This document shows, in pieces, positions 16,806-26,225 of a DNA stretch of 64,000 bases (its first letter is position 1; each line of letters opens with the position of its first letter). The position numbers and the translations under genes were made by a program. The DNA is from Acinetobacter dispersus. GTDB taxonomy: Bacteria; Pseudomonadota; Gammaproteobacteria; Pseudomonadales; Moraxellaceae. Below the pieces are notes generated by a model that saw only the letters and a list, made by a program, of their open reading frames with translations, had not been told where the DNA came from and did not search any database. The DNA is taken from the NCBI RefSeq assembly GCF_009884975.1, contig NZ_CP041970.1, positions 1,302,001-1,366,000 on the forward strand, given 5' to 3'.

Positions 16806-18158
16806 CTATCGCATGGTCACGAACTCTTCCGCCGAGGTTGGGTGAATCGCAACAGTATTATCAAAGTCTTTCTTGGTTGCTCCCATTTTCAAGGCAACAG
16901 CAAAACCTTGTAAAATCTCATCCATCCCAAAACCGATACCGTGAATACCGACAATTTTTTCATTTTCACCTACACAGACTAGTTTCATCTTGGTTGGTTG
17001 ACGATGTTGAGTAATCGCACTATACATAGCAGTGAACGAAGAGTTATAGACCTTAACCTCTTTTTGACCATATTTTTCAATTGCTTCTTGCTCAGTAATT
17101 CCCACTGTGCCAATCGGTGGATGGCTAAAGACTACAGTTGGAATATTGTCATAATCTAAATATTCATCTGACTTATGATTAAAGAGTCGTTCGGACAATC
17201 TTCGCCCAGCAGCTACAGCGACAGGTGTGAGCTCCATTTTCCCCGTAATGTCACCTACCGCATAAACTCCTTGCTGTGAGGTATTCTGGAATTTATCAAC
17301 TTGAATATAGCCTCGCTCATCCAACTGGACATTGGCTTTCTCCAAATTCAAACTCGCAGTATTTGGCTCTCGACCAGTTGCCCAAATCAGACAATCCACT
17401 TTATGCGTTTCGCCATTTTCCAAATGCAGTGCAACACTACCATCTGTGTTTTTCGTAACCTTTTGAGGAACAGCTTGGATATGTACAGCAATACCATCTG
17501 TTCGCATCACTTCGACCAAGGTTTCACTTAAAAAAGAATCAAAGCGTCTTACAGGTAAATCCTTACGAATGAACAATCCAACCTGAGAACCCAAAGCATT
17601 CAGCACACCTGCCAATTCCACTGCAATATAGCCCGAACCAATCACAGCGGTGGTTTTTGGTAAAGCACTTAACCCAAAGAAGCCATTCGAATCTATGCCA
17701 TATTCCACTCCCTCTATGTTAGGTAGAGAGGGCTGTGTACCTGTTGCAATCAGAATATGATCTGCCGTAAAGCGATCACCATTAACCTCAATGGTATTTT
17801 TATCAATGAAATAAGCTGCACCCTGAATAAGATCGACTTGATTTTTGCTTAGGCTACTTTGATAAGATTGATGAATTCTATCAATATAGGCCTGCCGATT
17901 TTTGATTAAAACCTGCCAATCAAATGACTCAACTTTAGTATTAAAACCATAATCAGGACCATATTTCTGAATCGATTCAGCGACATGGGCGGCATACCAC
18001 ATCACTTTTTTAGGAACACAACCGACATTGACGCAAGTCCCGCCTATTTCAGATTTTTCAATTAAGGCACATTTTTTTCCATACATCGCAGCACGATTCA
18101 CTGATGCAATCCCACCACTACCACCACCAATCGCAATATAATCATAATGTTTTGTCAT
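16806..18158 (-). CDS. gor: Glutathione-disulfide reductase
   Basis: A 450-residue FAD disulfide oxidoreductase that reduces GSSG with NADPH in the cytoplasm. It opens with the FAD Rossmann motif [17 protein letters not shown] and the redox-active disulfide [13 protein letters not shown] near residues 40-52. It then has the NADPH-domain motif [13 protein letters not shown], the second FAD motif [10 protein letters not shown] and the dimer-interface His in HPTSAEEF at the C-terminus. GAGGCAAAG precedes the ATG at 18158; the open frame six codons longer lacks such a site. It is flanked by a terminator on its left. Confidence 0.95.
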   Translation of the reverse strand: MTKHYDYIAIGGGSGGIASVNRAAMYGKKCALIEKSEIGGTCVNVGCVPKKVMWYAAHVAESIQKYGPDYGFNTKVESFDWQVLIKNRQAYIDRIHQSYQSSLSKNQVDLIQGAAYFIDKNTIEVNGDRFTADHILIATGTQPSLPNIEGVEYGIDSNGFFGLSALPKTTAVIGSGYIAVELAGVLNALGSQVGLFIRKDLPVRRFDSFLSETLVEVMRTDGIAVHIQAVPQKVTKNTDGSVALHLENGETHKVDCLIWATGREPNTASLNLEKANVQLDERGYIQVDKFQNTSQQGVYAVGDITGKMELTPVAVAAGRRLSERLFNHKSDEYLDYDNIPTVVFSHPPIGTVGITEQEAIEKYGQKEVKVYNSSFTAMYSAITQHRQPTKMKLVCVGENEKIVGIHGIGFGMDEILQGFAVALKMGATKKDFDNTVAIHPTSAEEFVTMR

Positions 18159-18261
18159 CTTTGCCTCATAAACCAATTACAAGATTATTTTTAAGTTATA
18201 CATAGATATACAGTAAGAATATTCAAAATCTGTACTTGGTTAAGCTTTTTATACAAGAAAA

Positions 18262-18293
18262 TAAAAAGGCACTGACGATTGCTCATCAGTGCC
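18262..18293 (-). terminator. Intrinsic terminator of alkM
   Basis: Read on the minus strand, GGCACTGA pairs with TCAGTGCC (18286-18293 with 18269-18276) and is followed by TTTTTATTTT. It begins 24 bases after the alkM stop. A second small inverted repeat, CTGCTTTG/CAAAGCAG, lies at 18294-18310. Confidence 0.85.
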
Positions 18294-18316
18294 CTGCTTT
18301 GGCAAAGCAGTTTGGA

Positions 18317-19561
18317 TTATGCTGTAGTTGCCATCTCGCTAGAAACTTCAGTCAGCGACTGATCAACCACACCAAATTTCTTAAACAGTTTTGCACGACG
18401 TTTCGGGAAAATATTGGCTTTATTTAAATCACCTTTGTAGTGATCAAATACACGTTTATCCATCATTTTTGACCATAGTGGCGGAATCAAAGCTGGTAAT
18501 AACATACTTGCATAACCACTAGGCAATTCAGGTGCTTCATCAAAATGACGTAAAGCTTGGAATGGGCGTGTTGGATAAGCATGATGATCCGAATGACGTT
18601 GTAACTGATACAAGAATAAATTGGTCACAATATTATTATTGTTCCAGCTATGTTCTGGCATGGTACGCTCATACTTACCATTCTTATCCTTTTGACGTTT
18701 TAAACCATAGTGTTCGATATAGTTAATAATCTCAAACAAACTAATGCCATAGAACGCTTGAGTCGCTAAATAAGGAATAACACCCTTACCAAACAAACCC
18801 ACCATTGAACCATGAAAAGCTGCACTCATTCCCCAGCCTTGTAATAGTTCATTCTCAGTTGACCAGAATTCTTTACCTTTACGTTTTAGACGATTGGTTT
18901 CAATCTCAATTGCAGATTTAAAAGAACCAATCACGGTACGTGGCCAAAACTCATAGAATGTTTCACCCATTTGTGAAGATGCTGGATCCTCAGGTGTAGC
19001 AGCACGTTTATGGTGGCCATAAGGATGTTCAATTCGGAAATGGTTATAACCTGTTGGCACTAAGGCTAAATGCGACAGAATATGGTCAATACGATCATGT
19101 TTATGGCTTAACTCATGTGCGGTATTAATCGCAATCCCGTTGATTGCACCCATTGAAATACCAAGAAAAATCTTATCCATAAACGATGTTTCTTTACGGC
19201 TGGTTAAATAACACGCATAGACATTAGCTGCATATTGTAGTGGAATAAAGCTTTTTACCAATCGAGAATAATATGGGTCTTTTTCTAACAGCTTAATATC
19301 TTCATCAGTTGGATTATTGGCATCTTTCCCAATAATCGTATCAATTGTTGGAATCACAATGTGTAAAACAATTGGACCACCTAAAGCAAAGATTTTTTTC
19401 AATGGACGTGGTGCAAATTGATAACCTGCCAAAATACCAATTCCGATTACAGGCAAAGCTGGGCTAATCGCCCATAAATAACGTTTCCGATCCAACTGAG
19501 TTTTTGACTTTGGAATGCTTACTGGCGTAAGTTCTTGCTCAACATTTACTGGCGCATTCAT
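18317..19561 (-). CDS. alkM: Alkane 1-monooxygenase AlkM (AlkB family)
   Basis: An integral membrane non-haem di-iron hydroxylase of about 414 residues that converts n-alkanes to 1-alkanols with rubredoxin as electron donor. The histidine boxes are present in order: HELSHKHDRIDH, EHPYGHHKRAATPEDPASS and LQRHSDHHAYPTRPFQALRHF. There are hydrophobic segments such as LPVIGIGILAGYQF. It closely resembles AlkM of Acinetobacter as I remember it, which begins MNAPV; I therefore start at 19561, though in-frame ATGs at 19564 and 19573 and a longer frame to 19669 exist and no strong ribosome site decides it. It is divergent from the AraC-type regulator alkR. No rubredoxin gene is adjacent. Confidence 0.95.
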   Translation of the reverse strand: MNAPVNVEQELTPVSIPKSKTQLDRKRYLWAISPALPVIGIGILAGYQFAPRPLKKIFALGGPIVLHIVIPTIDTIIGKDANNPTDEDIKLLEKDPYYSRLVKSFIPLQYAANVYACYLTSRKETSFMDKIFLGISMGAINGIAINTAHELSHKHDRIDHILSHLALVPTGYNHFRIEHPYGHHKRAATPEDPASSQMGETFYEFWPRTVIGSFKSAIEIETNRLKRKGKEFWSTENELLQGWGMSAAFHGSMVGLFGKGVIPYLATQAFYGISLFEIINYIEHYGLKRQKDKNGKYERTMPEHSWNNNNIVTNLFLYQLQRHSDHHAYPTRPFQALRHFDEAPELPSGYASMLLPALIPPLWSKMMDKRVFDHYKGDLNKANIFPKRRAKLFKKFGVVDQSLTEVSSEMATTA

Positions 19562-19573
19562 CATCGAATCCAT

Positions 19574-19726
19574 GTCTTTGTATATATAAGTATATTTTGA
19601 GGAATTATGAAATTCATGACAGTTGCAAGCGTCCAAAAAAGCTATGTCAAAGTCTTTGGCATCATCCACCCTGTTTTTGTCCTATAAACACATATTGAGT
19701 TATTGGCGCAGCTCTCTATAATTTAA
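19574..19726. promoter_or_regulatory. alkM / alkR divergent promoter region
   Basis: On the minus strand a perfect TTGACA (19650-19645) is followed after 17 bases by the poor -10 TGCAAC (19627-19622). This fits an activator-dependent alkM promoter. On the plus strand TTGAGT (19695-19700), 16 bases, then TATAAT (19717-19722) is a good sigma-70 promoter for alkR. That -10 box ends only 4 bases before the ATG at 19727. Confidence 0.5.
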
Positions 19727-20683
19727 ATGAATACATCGTTAAAAAATCATATGGATGCTTTAAGTAAAATATTTGCTGATATTCATTTAAATCACACTGA
19801 ATATATCTACTTGAAAACTCAAGGAGAATGGAGTTTTATCTGCCAAGATCAAACCGCCTTAATTGTTCATATTGTTTTAGTTGGTTCTGTTTTTATTCAA
19901 ATTGACGCACAAAATAGTTTAACTGCACATGCGGGTGAAATTGTGGTTATTCCGTCAGGAAAAGCACATACAGGCGCAGATAATACGATTACTAAACTGG
20001 TCGATGCCGTTGATATTTCAAAGCTGTTCGATGGCCATAAAGAAGATGCTATCGAATTCGGTACTCAGTCATCTGAGAAAAACCTCATTCTAACCGTGCG
20101 TTGCCAGATTGATACCATTATGGCCCGTCCTTTTATTCAGGCCTTACCTTCAATCATTCATCTCCAACATGGAGATACCAATGCACCTGAATGGCTGCAA
20201 ATCGGCTTACACTTTCTGGCCTTAGAAACGCAGAATATTCAAGCTGGCCGCGATATCATCATCGATCATTTGGTCAATATTTTATTAATCAAATGTATTC
20301 GAGATCATATTCAACAAATCTCAAGTCAACATGGTTGGCTCAGCGCTTTAAATCATCCTGAGCTCAGTAACAGTTTGGCAGCCATTCACAATCATCCTGA
20401 AGATGCTTGGACGGTTGAATCATTGGCAGAACAATGCTGCATGTCACGTTCAAAGTTTGCCAGTCTATTCCATGAAGTGATTGGTGAATCACCGCTCGCT
20501 TATTTACAGCAACATCGTATGCGCCTAGCAAGCCAATATCTACGTAAAAGTAATTATTCAGTTCAACAAATTGCCAATAAAGTGGGTTACTCATCAGAAA
20601 CTGCTTTTAGTCAGGCTTTTAAACGTACTTTTGAGCATTCACCTAAACAATATCGGCAACAATTTGTAGAACAGGAAAACTAA
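19727..20683 (+). CDS. alkR: AraC-family regulator AlkR of alkane hydroxylase
   Basis: A 318-residue AraC/XylS-type activator, expected to switch on alkM when alkanes are present. The N-terminal half is a cupin-like sensing domain (HAGEIVVIPSGKAHTG, residues about 66-81). The C-terminus has two helix-turn-helix motifs: WTVESLAEQCCMSRSKFASLFHEVIGESP and VQQIANKVGYSSETAFSQAFKRTFEHSPKQYR. It is divergent from alkM, as in Acinetobacter ADP1. If the TATAAT at 19717-19722 is its promoter, the mRNA is leaderless or starts at the in-frame ATG at 19751. Confidence 0.9.
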   Translation: MNTSLKNHMDALSKIFADIHLNHTEYIYLKTQGEWSFICQDQTALIVHIVLVGSVFIQIDAQNSLTAHAGEIVVIPSGKAHTGADNTITKLVDAVDISKLFDGHKEDAIEFGTQSSEKNLILTVRCQIDTIMARPFIQALPSIIHLQHGDTNAPEWLQIGLHFLALETQNIQAGRDIIIDHLVNILLIKCIRDHIQQISSQHGWLSALNHPELSNSLAAIHNHPEDAWTVESLAEQCCMSRSKFASLFHEVIGESPLAYLQQHRMRLASQYLRKSNYSVQQIANKVGYSSETAFSQAFKRTFEHSPKQYRQQFVEQEN

Positions 20684-20687
20684 GCAT

Positions 20688-20715
20688 AAAAAAAGACACC
20701 TCAGTGTCTTTTTTT
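20688..20715. terminator. Bidirectional terminator between alkR and lpxA
   Basis: A run of A plus GACAC (20688-20699), a CTCA loop and GTGTC plus a run of T (20704-20715) give a short strong hairpin usable from both sides. It separates the convergent alkR and lpxA genes. Confidence 0.9.
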
Positions 20716-20727
20716 TCAATCTAGCAA

Positions 20728-21516
20728 TTAACGCACAATACCACGCGTTGATTGCTCTAAGGAGTCAATAAACAATTGCGCTTCTGGCGTTTTCACTAGA
20801 ATTTCACTACGAATCTGTTCAATTGCCTGCTCAGCAGTTAAACCTGATTTATAGATCAGCTTATAAGCTTCTCTTAAGCCCTGAATAGTGTCTCTTGACC
20901 AGCCTTTGCGACGCATGCCTTCGATATTCATACCATAAGCACGTGCCGGATTACCAGAAGCCATGATATAGGCTGGTACATCTTTAAGAATTAAGGCTGC
21001 TCCGCCAATCATACTGTAGGAATCAATACGGCAGAATTGATGAATACCCGCATTACCGCCAACAATTACATGATCGCCCACATGGACGTGCCCAGCAACA
21101 CCCACATTATTGGCAAAAATATTATGATTGCCAATCACACAGTCATGCGCAATATGTGTATTGACCATCAACAAGTTATGGCTGCCAATTTTGGTCAGGC
21201 TATGATCCTGAACCGTGCCTCTATGTAAAGTACAATGTTCACGAATCGAGTTATGATCACCAATTTCTAACCAAGTTTCTTCGCCCTGATATTTTAAATC
21301 CTGACAAATTTCCCCAATACTTGAGAATTGAAAAATATCATTATTTTTTCCAATTCTGGTAAATCCACCAATGACAACATGTGAATGTAATTTTGTACCT
21401 GAGTCAATACTTACATTTGGACCCACAACGCTATACGGACCAATTTGTACATCAGATGCGATTTCTGCAGACGGGTCAATAATTGCTGTGGGATGTATTA
21501 AATTTTGACTACTCAT
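20728..21516 (-). CDS. lpxA: UDP-N-acetylglucosamine O-acyltransferase LpxA
   Basis: A 262-residue cytoplasmic enzyme that transfers a 3-hydroxyacyl chain from ACP to UDP-GlcNAc, the first step of lipid A synthesis. It is a left-handed beta-helix of hexapeptide repeats (IHPTAIIDPSAEIASDVQIGPYSVV and so on). The catalytic His lies in NTHIAHDCVIGNHNIFANNVG, and the helical C-terminus contains EGMRRKGWSRDTIQGLREAYK. It overlaps the fabZ stop by 4 bases. It is the last gene of the envelope operon. Confidence 0.96.
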   Translation of the reverse strand: MSSQNLIHPTAIIDPSAEIASDVQIGPYSVVGPNVSIDSGTKLHSHVVIGGFTRIGKNNDIFQFSSIGEICQDLKYQGEETWLEIGDHNSIREHCTLHRGTVQDHSLTKIGSHNLLMVNTHIAHDCVIGNHNIFANNVGVAGHVHVGDHVIVGGNAGIHQFCRIDSYSMIGGAALILKDVPAYIMASGNPARAYGMNIEGMRRKGWSRDTIQGLREAYKLIYKSGLTAEQAIEQIRSEILVKTPEAQLFIDSLEQSTRGIVR

Positions 21517-21998
21517 GTCTGCTCAATTTTCTGGTGGGAAATAATAATCTCTGCCGTCGCAGCAACAATGCCATCGACACTAGCCGTACAATTGTACTTG
21601 TAAATGCCACGTTTTTGCATCACAAGTTCTGATTTTAAGACAAGCTGGTCACCTGCAACAACTTGTTTCTTAAATCTGATTTTTTCTGCACCTGCAAATA
21701 AGAACAGCGAACCTGCTTTCGGCTTTTGATTAGTTAAGACAAAACCCAAAATTCCAGAAACCTGTGCTAATGCTTCAATCATCAGTACACCAGGCATAAT
21801 TGGATAGGTCGGGAAATGCCCTTGGAAAAACTCTTCATTAATAGAAACGTTTTTATAACCGACAATACTATTCTCAGTAATTTCTGTAACGCGATCAACG
21901 AGTAAAAATGGATAACGATGCGGTAAATATTCACGAATCGTAAGAATATCCATGGGTAATTCAGGCATCGTGAATGCAGGTAATGTAGTCTCAGTCAT
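21513..21998 (-). CDS. fabZ: 3-hydroxyacyl-ACP dehydratase FabZ
   Basis: A 161-residue hot-dog-fold dehydratase that removes water from 3-hydroxyacyl-ACP in fatty acid synthesis. It competes with LpxA and LpxD for the same acyl-ACP pool. Active-site motifs are LPHRYPFLLVDRVTE and FFQGHFPTYPIMPGVLMIEALAQ (catalytic His and Glu). It lies 6 bases after lpxD and overlaps lpxA (ATGA type), so the three are co-translated. Confidence 0.96.
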   Translation of the reverse strand: MTETTLPAFTMPELPMDILTIREYLPHRYPFLLVDRVTEITENSIVGYKNVSINEEFFQGHFPTYPIMPGVLMIEALAQVSGILGFVLTNQKPKAGSLFLFAGAEKIRFKKQVVAGDQLVLKSELVMQKRGIYKYNCTASVDGIVAATAEIIISHQKIEQT

Positions 21999-22004
21999 AA
22001 TAAA

Positions 22005-23075
22005 TTATTTACGTAACTTAAAGGTTGATTCAAGGGACTCTAATTGAGCTTGCATATGATCAAGCCTTTTAGTGATTTGGGTCAATGGCACATCTGCTAA
22101 TTGTCTGAGACGTACAATTGTCTTTTTCCAATGACTATTTTCAAAAAGCCCCATCCCTGAAGAATACGTTCCAGCTTCAGAAATATTTTTTGTGACCATT
22201 GACATCGCGGTAAGAGTGACATTATCGGTTATTTCAAGATGTCCAACCACCCCTGAGGCGCCACCCATGATACAGTTTTTGCCAATTTTTGCACTTCCTG
22301 CAATTCCGCAATTTGCAGCAATCGCAGTATTTTCTCCAATCTGAACATTGTGAGCAATTTGCACAAGGTTATCAATAATGACACCATCAGCCAGAATTGT
22401 ATCGTCCAATGCACCGCGATCAATACTGCAGTTAGAACCAATCCGGACATCATTTCCGATACGAACTGAACCCAGCTGCGCAATACGATGCCACTTATTT
22501 TGATAAGGTGCGAAGCCAAACCCTTCTGAACCAATCACTGTATTGGCATGAATACGAACACGATCTTTTAATTTTGCAGCACCCGTAATCGTAACATGTG
22601 CATCAATAAAGCAATCTTTACCCACTTCGACATCATCATCAAGGAATGCATGTGCTTGGATAATTGTATTACTACCCACAACACAGTTTTCACCAATAAC
22701 AACGTAATGCCCAATATAAGCATCATCGGCAATAATGGCAGAAGGATGAATTTGAGCACTACGCTCAATACCTCGCTGAGAAATCTTTTTTTCAAACAAG
22801 TGCGTTAACATAGCAAATGCTAAATAAGGGTTGTCAACAACAATAAAATTTTGTTTACTTGCGAGTTGTTGTTTAAGTGCGGCTGTAACGATATATGCAC
22901 CCGCATGACTCGCTTCTGCTTGTGCTAAATATTTGTCATTATTTACAAAGCAAATATGCTGTTTTTGTGCACATTCAAAACTTGCCAAATCTGAAATTTG
23001 GAAATCTTTTTCACCGAAAAGCTCACCTTTGACAAGGTGAGCAATTTCTTCTAAACGATAAGTACGTCTATTCAT
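22005..23075 (-). CDS. lpxD: UDP-3-O-acylglucosamine N-acyltransferase LpxD
   Basis: A 356-residue acyltransferase adding the second 3-hydroxyacyl chain in lipid A synthesis. It has the N-terminal LpxD uridine-binding domain ([22 protein letters not shown], then [10 protein letters not shown]), a hexapeptide beta-helix and the catalytic His in [24 protein letters not shown]. The helical tail [25 protein letters not shown] follows. It is 3 bases downstream of skp. Confidence 0.96.
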   Translation of the reverse strand: MNRRTYRLEEIAHLVKGELFGEKDFQISDLASFECAQKQHICFVNNDKYLAQAEASHAGAYIVTAALKQQLASKQNFIVVDNPYLAFAMLTHLFEKKISQRGIERSAQIHPSAIIADDAYIGHYVVIGENCVVGSNTIIQAHAFLDDDVEVGKDCFIDAHVTITGAAKLKDRVRIHANTVIGSEGFGFAPYQNKWHRIAQLGSVRIGNDVRIGSNCSIDRGALDDTILADGVIIDNLVQIAHNVQIGENTAIAANCGIAGSAKIGKNCIMGGASGVVGHLEITDNVTLTAMSMVTKNISEAGTYSSGMGLFENSHWKKTIVRLRQLADVPLTQITKRLDHMQAQLESLESTFKLRK

Positions 23076-23078
23076 TGA

Positions 23079-23579
23079 TTATTTAATTGCGTTAACCTTT
23101 TGAATCATTTTATCAGTTAAATCATACTGAGCGTCAGAGGCTATCGTAGAATTTTTATTCAAAATGAAGTCAAAGTTGTTTTCTTTACGCAATTGTTCAG
23201 CAGCTTGCTTAACACGAGATTCAAAAGTTGTATTCATTGCTTGTAAGCTTGACTGAACTTTGGTCTGTAAACCTTGTTGAGTGCTATTAAACTCACTTAA
23301 CTTCGACTGATACTGAGCAGTGAGCTTTTGGATATCCGCCTGATTCATTTTTTGACCGTCGGTCTGTGCTTTTTGCTGTAAAGACTCTAACTCTTTACCC
23401 AATTGCTCAAGTCGAGTTGAAGTAGGTTTTACTGACTGAGTAAGACTCGCATTTTGTTGTTTTAGATAAGTACTGCTTTCAACAACTTTAGCTAAATCAA
23501 CTACAGCAAGACCAGCAGCATTTACAGTTGCAGAAACCGTAAACCCTAAACCTAACATCAACATTGTTAATTTTTTCAT
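23079..23579 (-). CDS. skp: Periplasmic chaperone Skp/OmpH
   Basis: A 166-residue periplasmic chaperone that carries unfolded outer membrane proteins to BamA. A signal peptide (MKKLTMLMLGLGFTVSATVNAA) is followed by the OmpH start AGLAVVDLAKVVESST. Long charged helices form the coiled-coil arms (LEQLGKELESLQQKAQ ... SKLSEFNSTQQGL), and the end is FDFILNKNSTIASDAQYDLTDKMIQ. It sits between bamA and lpxD, its usual place. Confidence 0.93.
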   Translation of the reverse strand: MKKLTMLMLGLGFTVSATVNAAGLAVVDLAKVVESSTYLKQQNASLTQSVKPTSTRLEQLGKELESLQQKAQTDGQKMNQADIQKLTAQYQSKLSEFNSTQQGLQTKVQSSLQAMNTTFESRVKQAAEQLRKENNFDFILNKNSTIASDAQYDLTDKMIQKVNAIK

Positions 23580-23623
23580 TATTGCATCCTTTATATATTT
23601 TACCGCGCTAAACGAGGTCGTCC

Positions 23624-26191
23624 TTAGAAGGTACGACCGATTTCGAATTGGATAGATTTGGTGTCATCGCCTGGTTTATCATTCAATGGGAATGCATAGC
23701 TCAGCGATAATGGACCAATCATGGTAATCCATGTGAAGCCAACACCAACGCTATAACGCATATTGCCGAGATCAAACTTATTGTTATCGTTGCAATATTG
23801 CTTCATATCAATATTTGTACCGTAGACTTTACCTTTTGGTATGTCACATTTCGTATCAAAAACTTGAGCACCTTCGGCAAATAAGACTGGACGCACTTGA
23901 CGAGTCCAATCACCTTTAAATGGTAAAGGAAGGGCAAGTTCTGTACCAAACTGAACCAAAGCATTACCGCCAACTTCTTCAGGATCCGGGTCATTTTGCC
24001 CTTGCTCTTGGAAAATTACACTTGGGTATTTAGGTCCTAATGAGCTGTTATCATAGCCACGTACTGAGCCATAACCACCTGCATAGAAGTTTTTATAGAA
24101 TGGTAAATCATTACCATAACCTAACTTACCATAACCACGAAGTACGAACCCGCCCCAAAGTGATTTAAATGCTTGAGCATCATAAGTCAACTTTTGATAA
24201 TCAACATCGCTGCCTGGTAAACCAATTTCTAAACCAACACGATGCGACATACCCGATGTCGGGAAAATTGGTCTATTCAATGTATTATAAGACCAACCTA
24301 AATTTAACATATAGGTTAAGAAAGTACCTTCAAACGCATTACCATATTCTGTTAGATTCATTGCATTGAAATCTTTATCAACACAATTGGTAGCTAAATC
24401 ATAGCCATCTGGTAGTGGATTAGGTGGCGTCTTTCCTTTTTCTGCATCAATATCTTTTTGTGACTTATAAGTACCTGAACAGTAAGAGCTTGTAGAGGTT
24501 TGCTTACCACCGTTCGCCAATAAATAATCACGGATATAAGTTGAAACACTTGGACCTGTTCTTACCTTAGTTTGATCTATACCAATAGAGGCACTCAAAC
24601 TTTGGTTTTCATCAATCGGATAACCAAAACTTAAACTACCGCCGATACTATCAGTTACATAGTTATTAACGTTATAGTCTTTGTTTAACTTGGTTTTACG
24701 ATAGTAAACGTTATAACCACGGCTGACACCATCAATGGTGAAGTATGGGTCAGTCACACTTAAGTTATAGTAATCTTGAGTTTCTGAACGAGATAAATCG
24801 ATCGCAACACGATTACCCGTACCCATAAAGTTGGTTTGACTTAAACCGGCTTGGAAGGTTACACCACCATTTTGCGAATAACCTACAGCCAGCGTGGTTG
24901 TACCTGAATGTTGCTCTTCAACATTCACATTCAAATCAACTTCATCTGGAGAGTTTGGAACACGAACAGGTTTAACATCAACTGTTTTAAAGAAGCCTGT
25001 ACGCTCTAAACGAACTTTAGATAAGTCAATTTTTTCATTACTTGCCAATGCACCTTCCATTTGGCGCATTTCACGACGCAATACTTCATCAGCAGTTTTA
25101 CTGTTGCCGGTGAAATTAATACGACGTACCGTAACCTGTTGACCTGGATTGATATAATAGTTTAAACCAACAATACCTGTTTCATTATTAATATCAGGTA
25201 CAACATTCACTTCAGCATAGTAATAGCCTGCATTACCATACTTACGCAATAACAATTGCTTGACTGCATTCACTTTTTCTTGCGAATACGTTTCGCCATC
25301 TTTATACAATTTAAGTGCTTGCAACTCTTCAGGTTTATAAAGTGCATCACCTAAGAACTTTGTTTCACCAAACTTAAACTGGCTACCCTCATCAACTGAA
25401 ACCTCAATAAAGATATGTTTTTTATCTTCACTGATATTTAATTGAGAGTTGATGATATTAAAGTTGATATAACCTTTGTTTAAATATAAGGCACGTAAAG
25501 CTTCCAAACTTGCAGCCATTTTTTCACGTGCATAGCGGTCATTACGGGTAACAATAGAAGCCCAACCGCTTTCCTTCACCGCAAAGGCTTGCTTGATATC
25601 GCTATCGCTAAAGACCGTATTACCAATAATATTGATATCGAATACTTTCGCTGCCGTACCTTCATTAAAGTTAAGTTTTAACTCAACACGGTTATTCGGA
25701 CGAGCCACCGTTTCAACCGTTACATCTGCATCATAACGACCTTGCTGGGTGTATTGTTGCTCAAGCTCAGTTTCAATGGTCTGCAATGCAGACTTCTTAA
25801 ATACTTCACCTTCGGCAATACCCATCTTCTTTAAGCCTTGTTCTAAAGCTTCTTTCGGAATAAGTTTATTACCTTTAAATTCCAATTTCGAAATAATTGG
25901 ACGTTCAACAACTTTAAAGACTAAAACATCATTTTCTTTATAGGTTTTAATATCGTCAAATAAACCTGAGGCATATAAAGTGCGGATTGACTCAGCAATC
26001 ATTGGGTCACTTACTCTATCGCCACTATTTATTGGTAACATAGAATAGATACTTGCAGGTGTTAAACGCACTAAGCCATCAATTCGTATATCTCGTGCAA
26101 GAAACTCATCTGCTGCGTATGCTTGTTGTACCACTGCCATCGCACTAACCAGTGCCAAAGGCATTAATAAATGTGTGTGACGCATGCCCAT
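23624..26191 (-). CDS. bamA: Outer membrane protein assembly factor BamA
   Basis: An 855-residue Omp85 protein, the core of the machine that folds beta-barrels into the outer membrane. After a signal peptide ending ...AYAADEF come five POTRA domains (first IRIDGLVRLTPASIYSMLP, last VRRINFTGNSKTADEVLRREMRQMEG). A 16-strand barrel follows with VRGYDNSSLGPKYP (the VRGF/Y-type motif of loop 6), ending FEIGRTF. Two Cys pairs lie in barrel loops (YCSGTYK ... NCVDKD and CDIPKGK ... YCNDNN). GGA lies upstream of the ATG at 26191; an ATG two codons later is possible. It follows rseP by 34 bases. Confidence 0.96.
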   Translation of the reverse strand: MGMRHTHLLMPLALVSAMAVVQQAYAADEFLARDIRIDGLVRLTPASIYSMLPINSGDRVSDPMIAESIRTLYASGLFDDIKTYKENDVLVFKVVERPIISKLEFKGNKLIPKEALEQGLKKMGIAEGEVFKKSALQTIETELEQQYTQQGRYDADVTVETVARPNNRVELKLNFNEGTAAKVFDINIIGNTVFSDSDIKQAFAVKESGWASIVTRNDRYAREKMAASLEALRALYLNKGYINFNIINSQLNISEDKKHIFIEVSVDEGSQFKFGETKFLGDALYKPEELQALKLYKDGETYSQEKVNAVKQLLLRKYGNAGYYYAEVNVVPDINNETGIVGLNYYINPGQQVTVRRINFTGNSKTADEVLRREMRQMEGALASNEKIDLSKVRLERTGFFKTVDVKPVRVPNSPDEVDLNVNVEEQHSGTTTLAVGYSQNGGVTFQAGLSQTNFMGTGNRVAIDLSRSETQDYYNLSVTDPYFTIDGVSRGYNVYYRKTKLNKDYNVNNYVTDSIGGSLSFGYPIDENQSLSASIGIDQTKVRTGPSVSTYIRDYLLANGGKQTSTSSYCSGTYKSQKDIDAEKGKTPPNPLPDGYDLATNCVDKDFNAMNLTEYGNAFEGTFLTYMLNLGWSYNTLNRPIFPTSGMSHRVGLEIGLPGSDVDYQKLTYDAQAFKSLWGGFVLRGYGKLGYGNDLPFYKNFYAGGYGSVRGYDNSSLGPKYPSVIFQEQGQNDPDPEEVGGNALVQFGTELALPLPFKGDWTRQVRPVLFAEGAQVFDTKCDIPKGKVYGTNIDMKQYCNDNNKFDLGNMRYSVGVGFTWITMIGPLSLSYAFPLNDKPGDDTKSIQFEIGRTF

Positions 26192-26225
26192 ATATTTTCC
26201 AGTAAGTTAAATTCCATTTGCGTTG

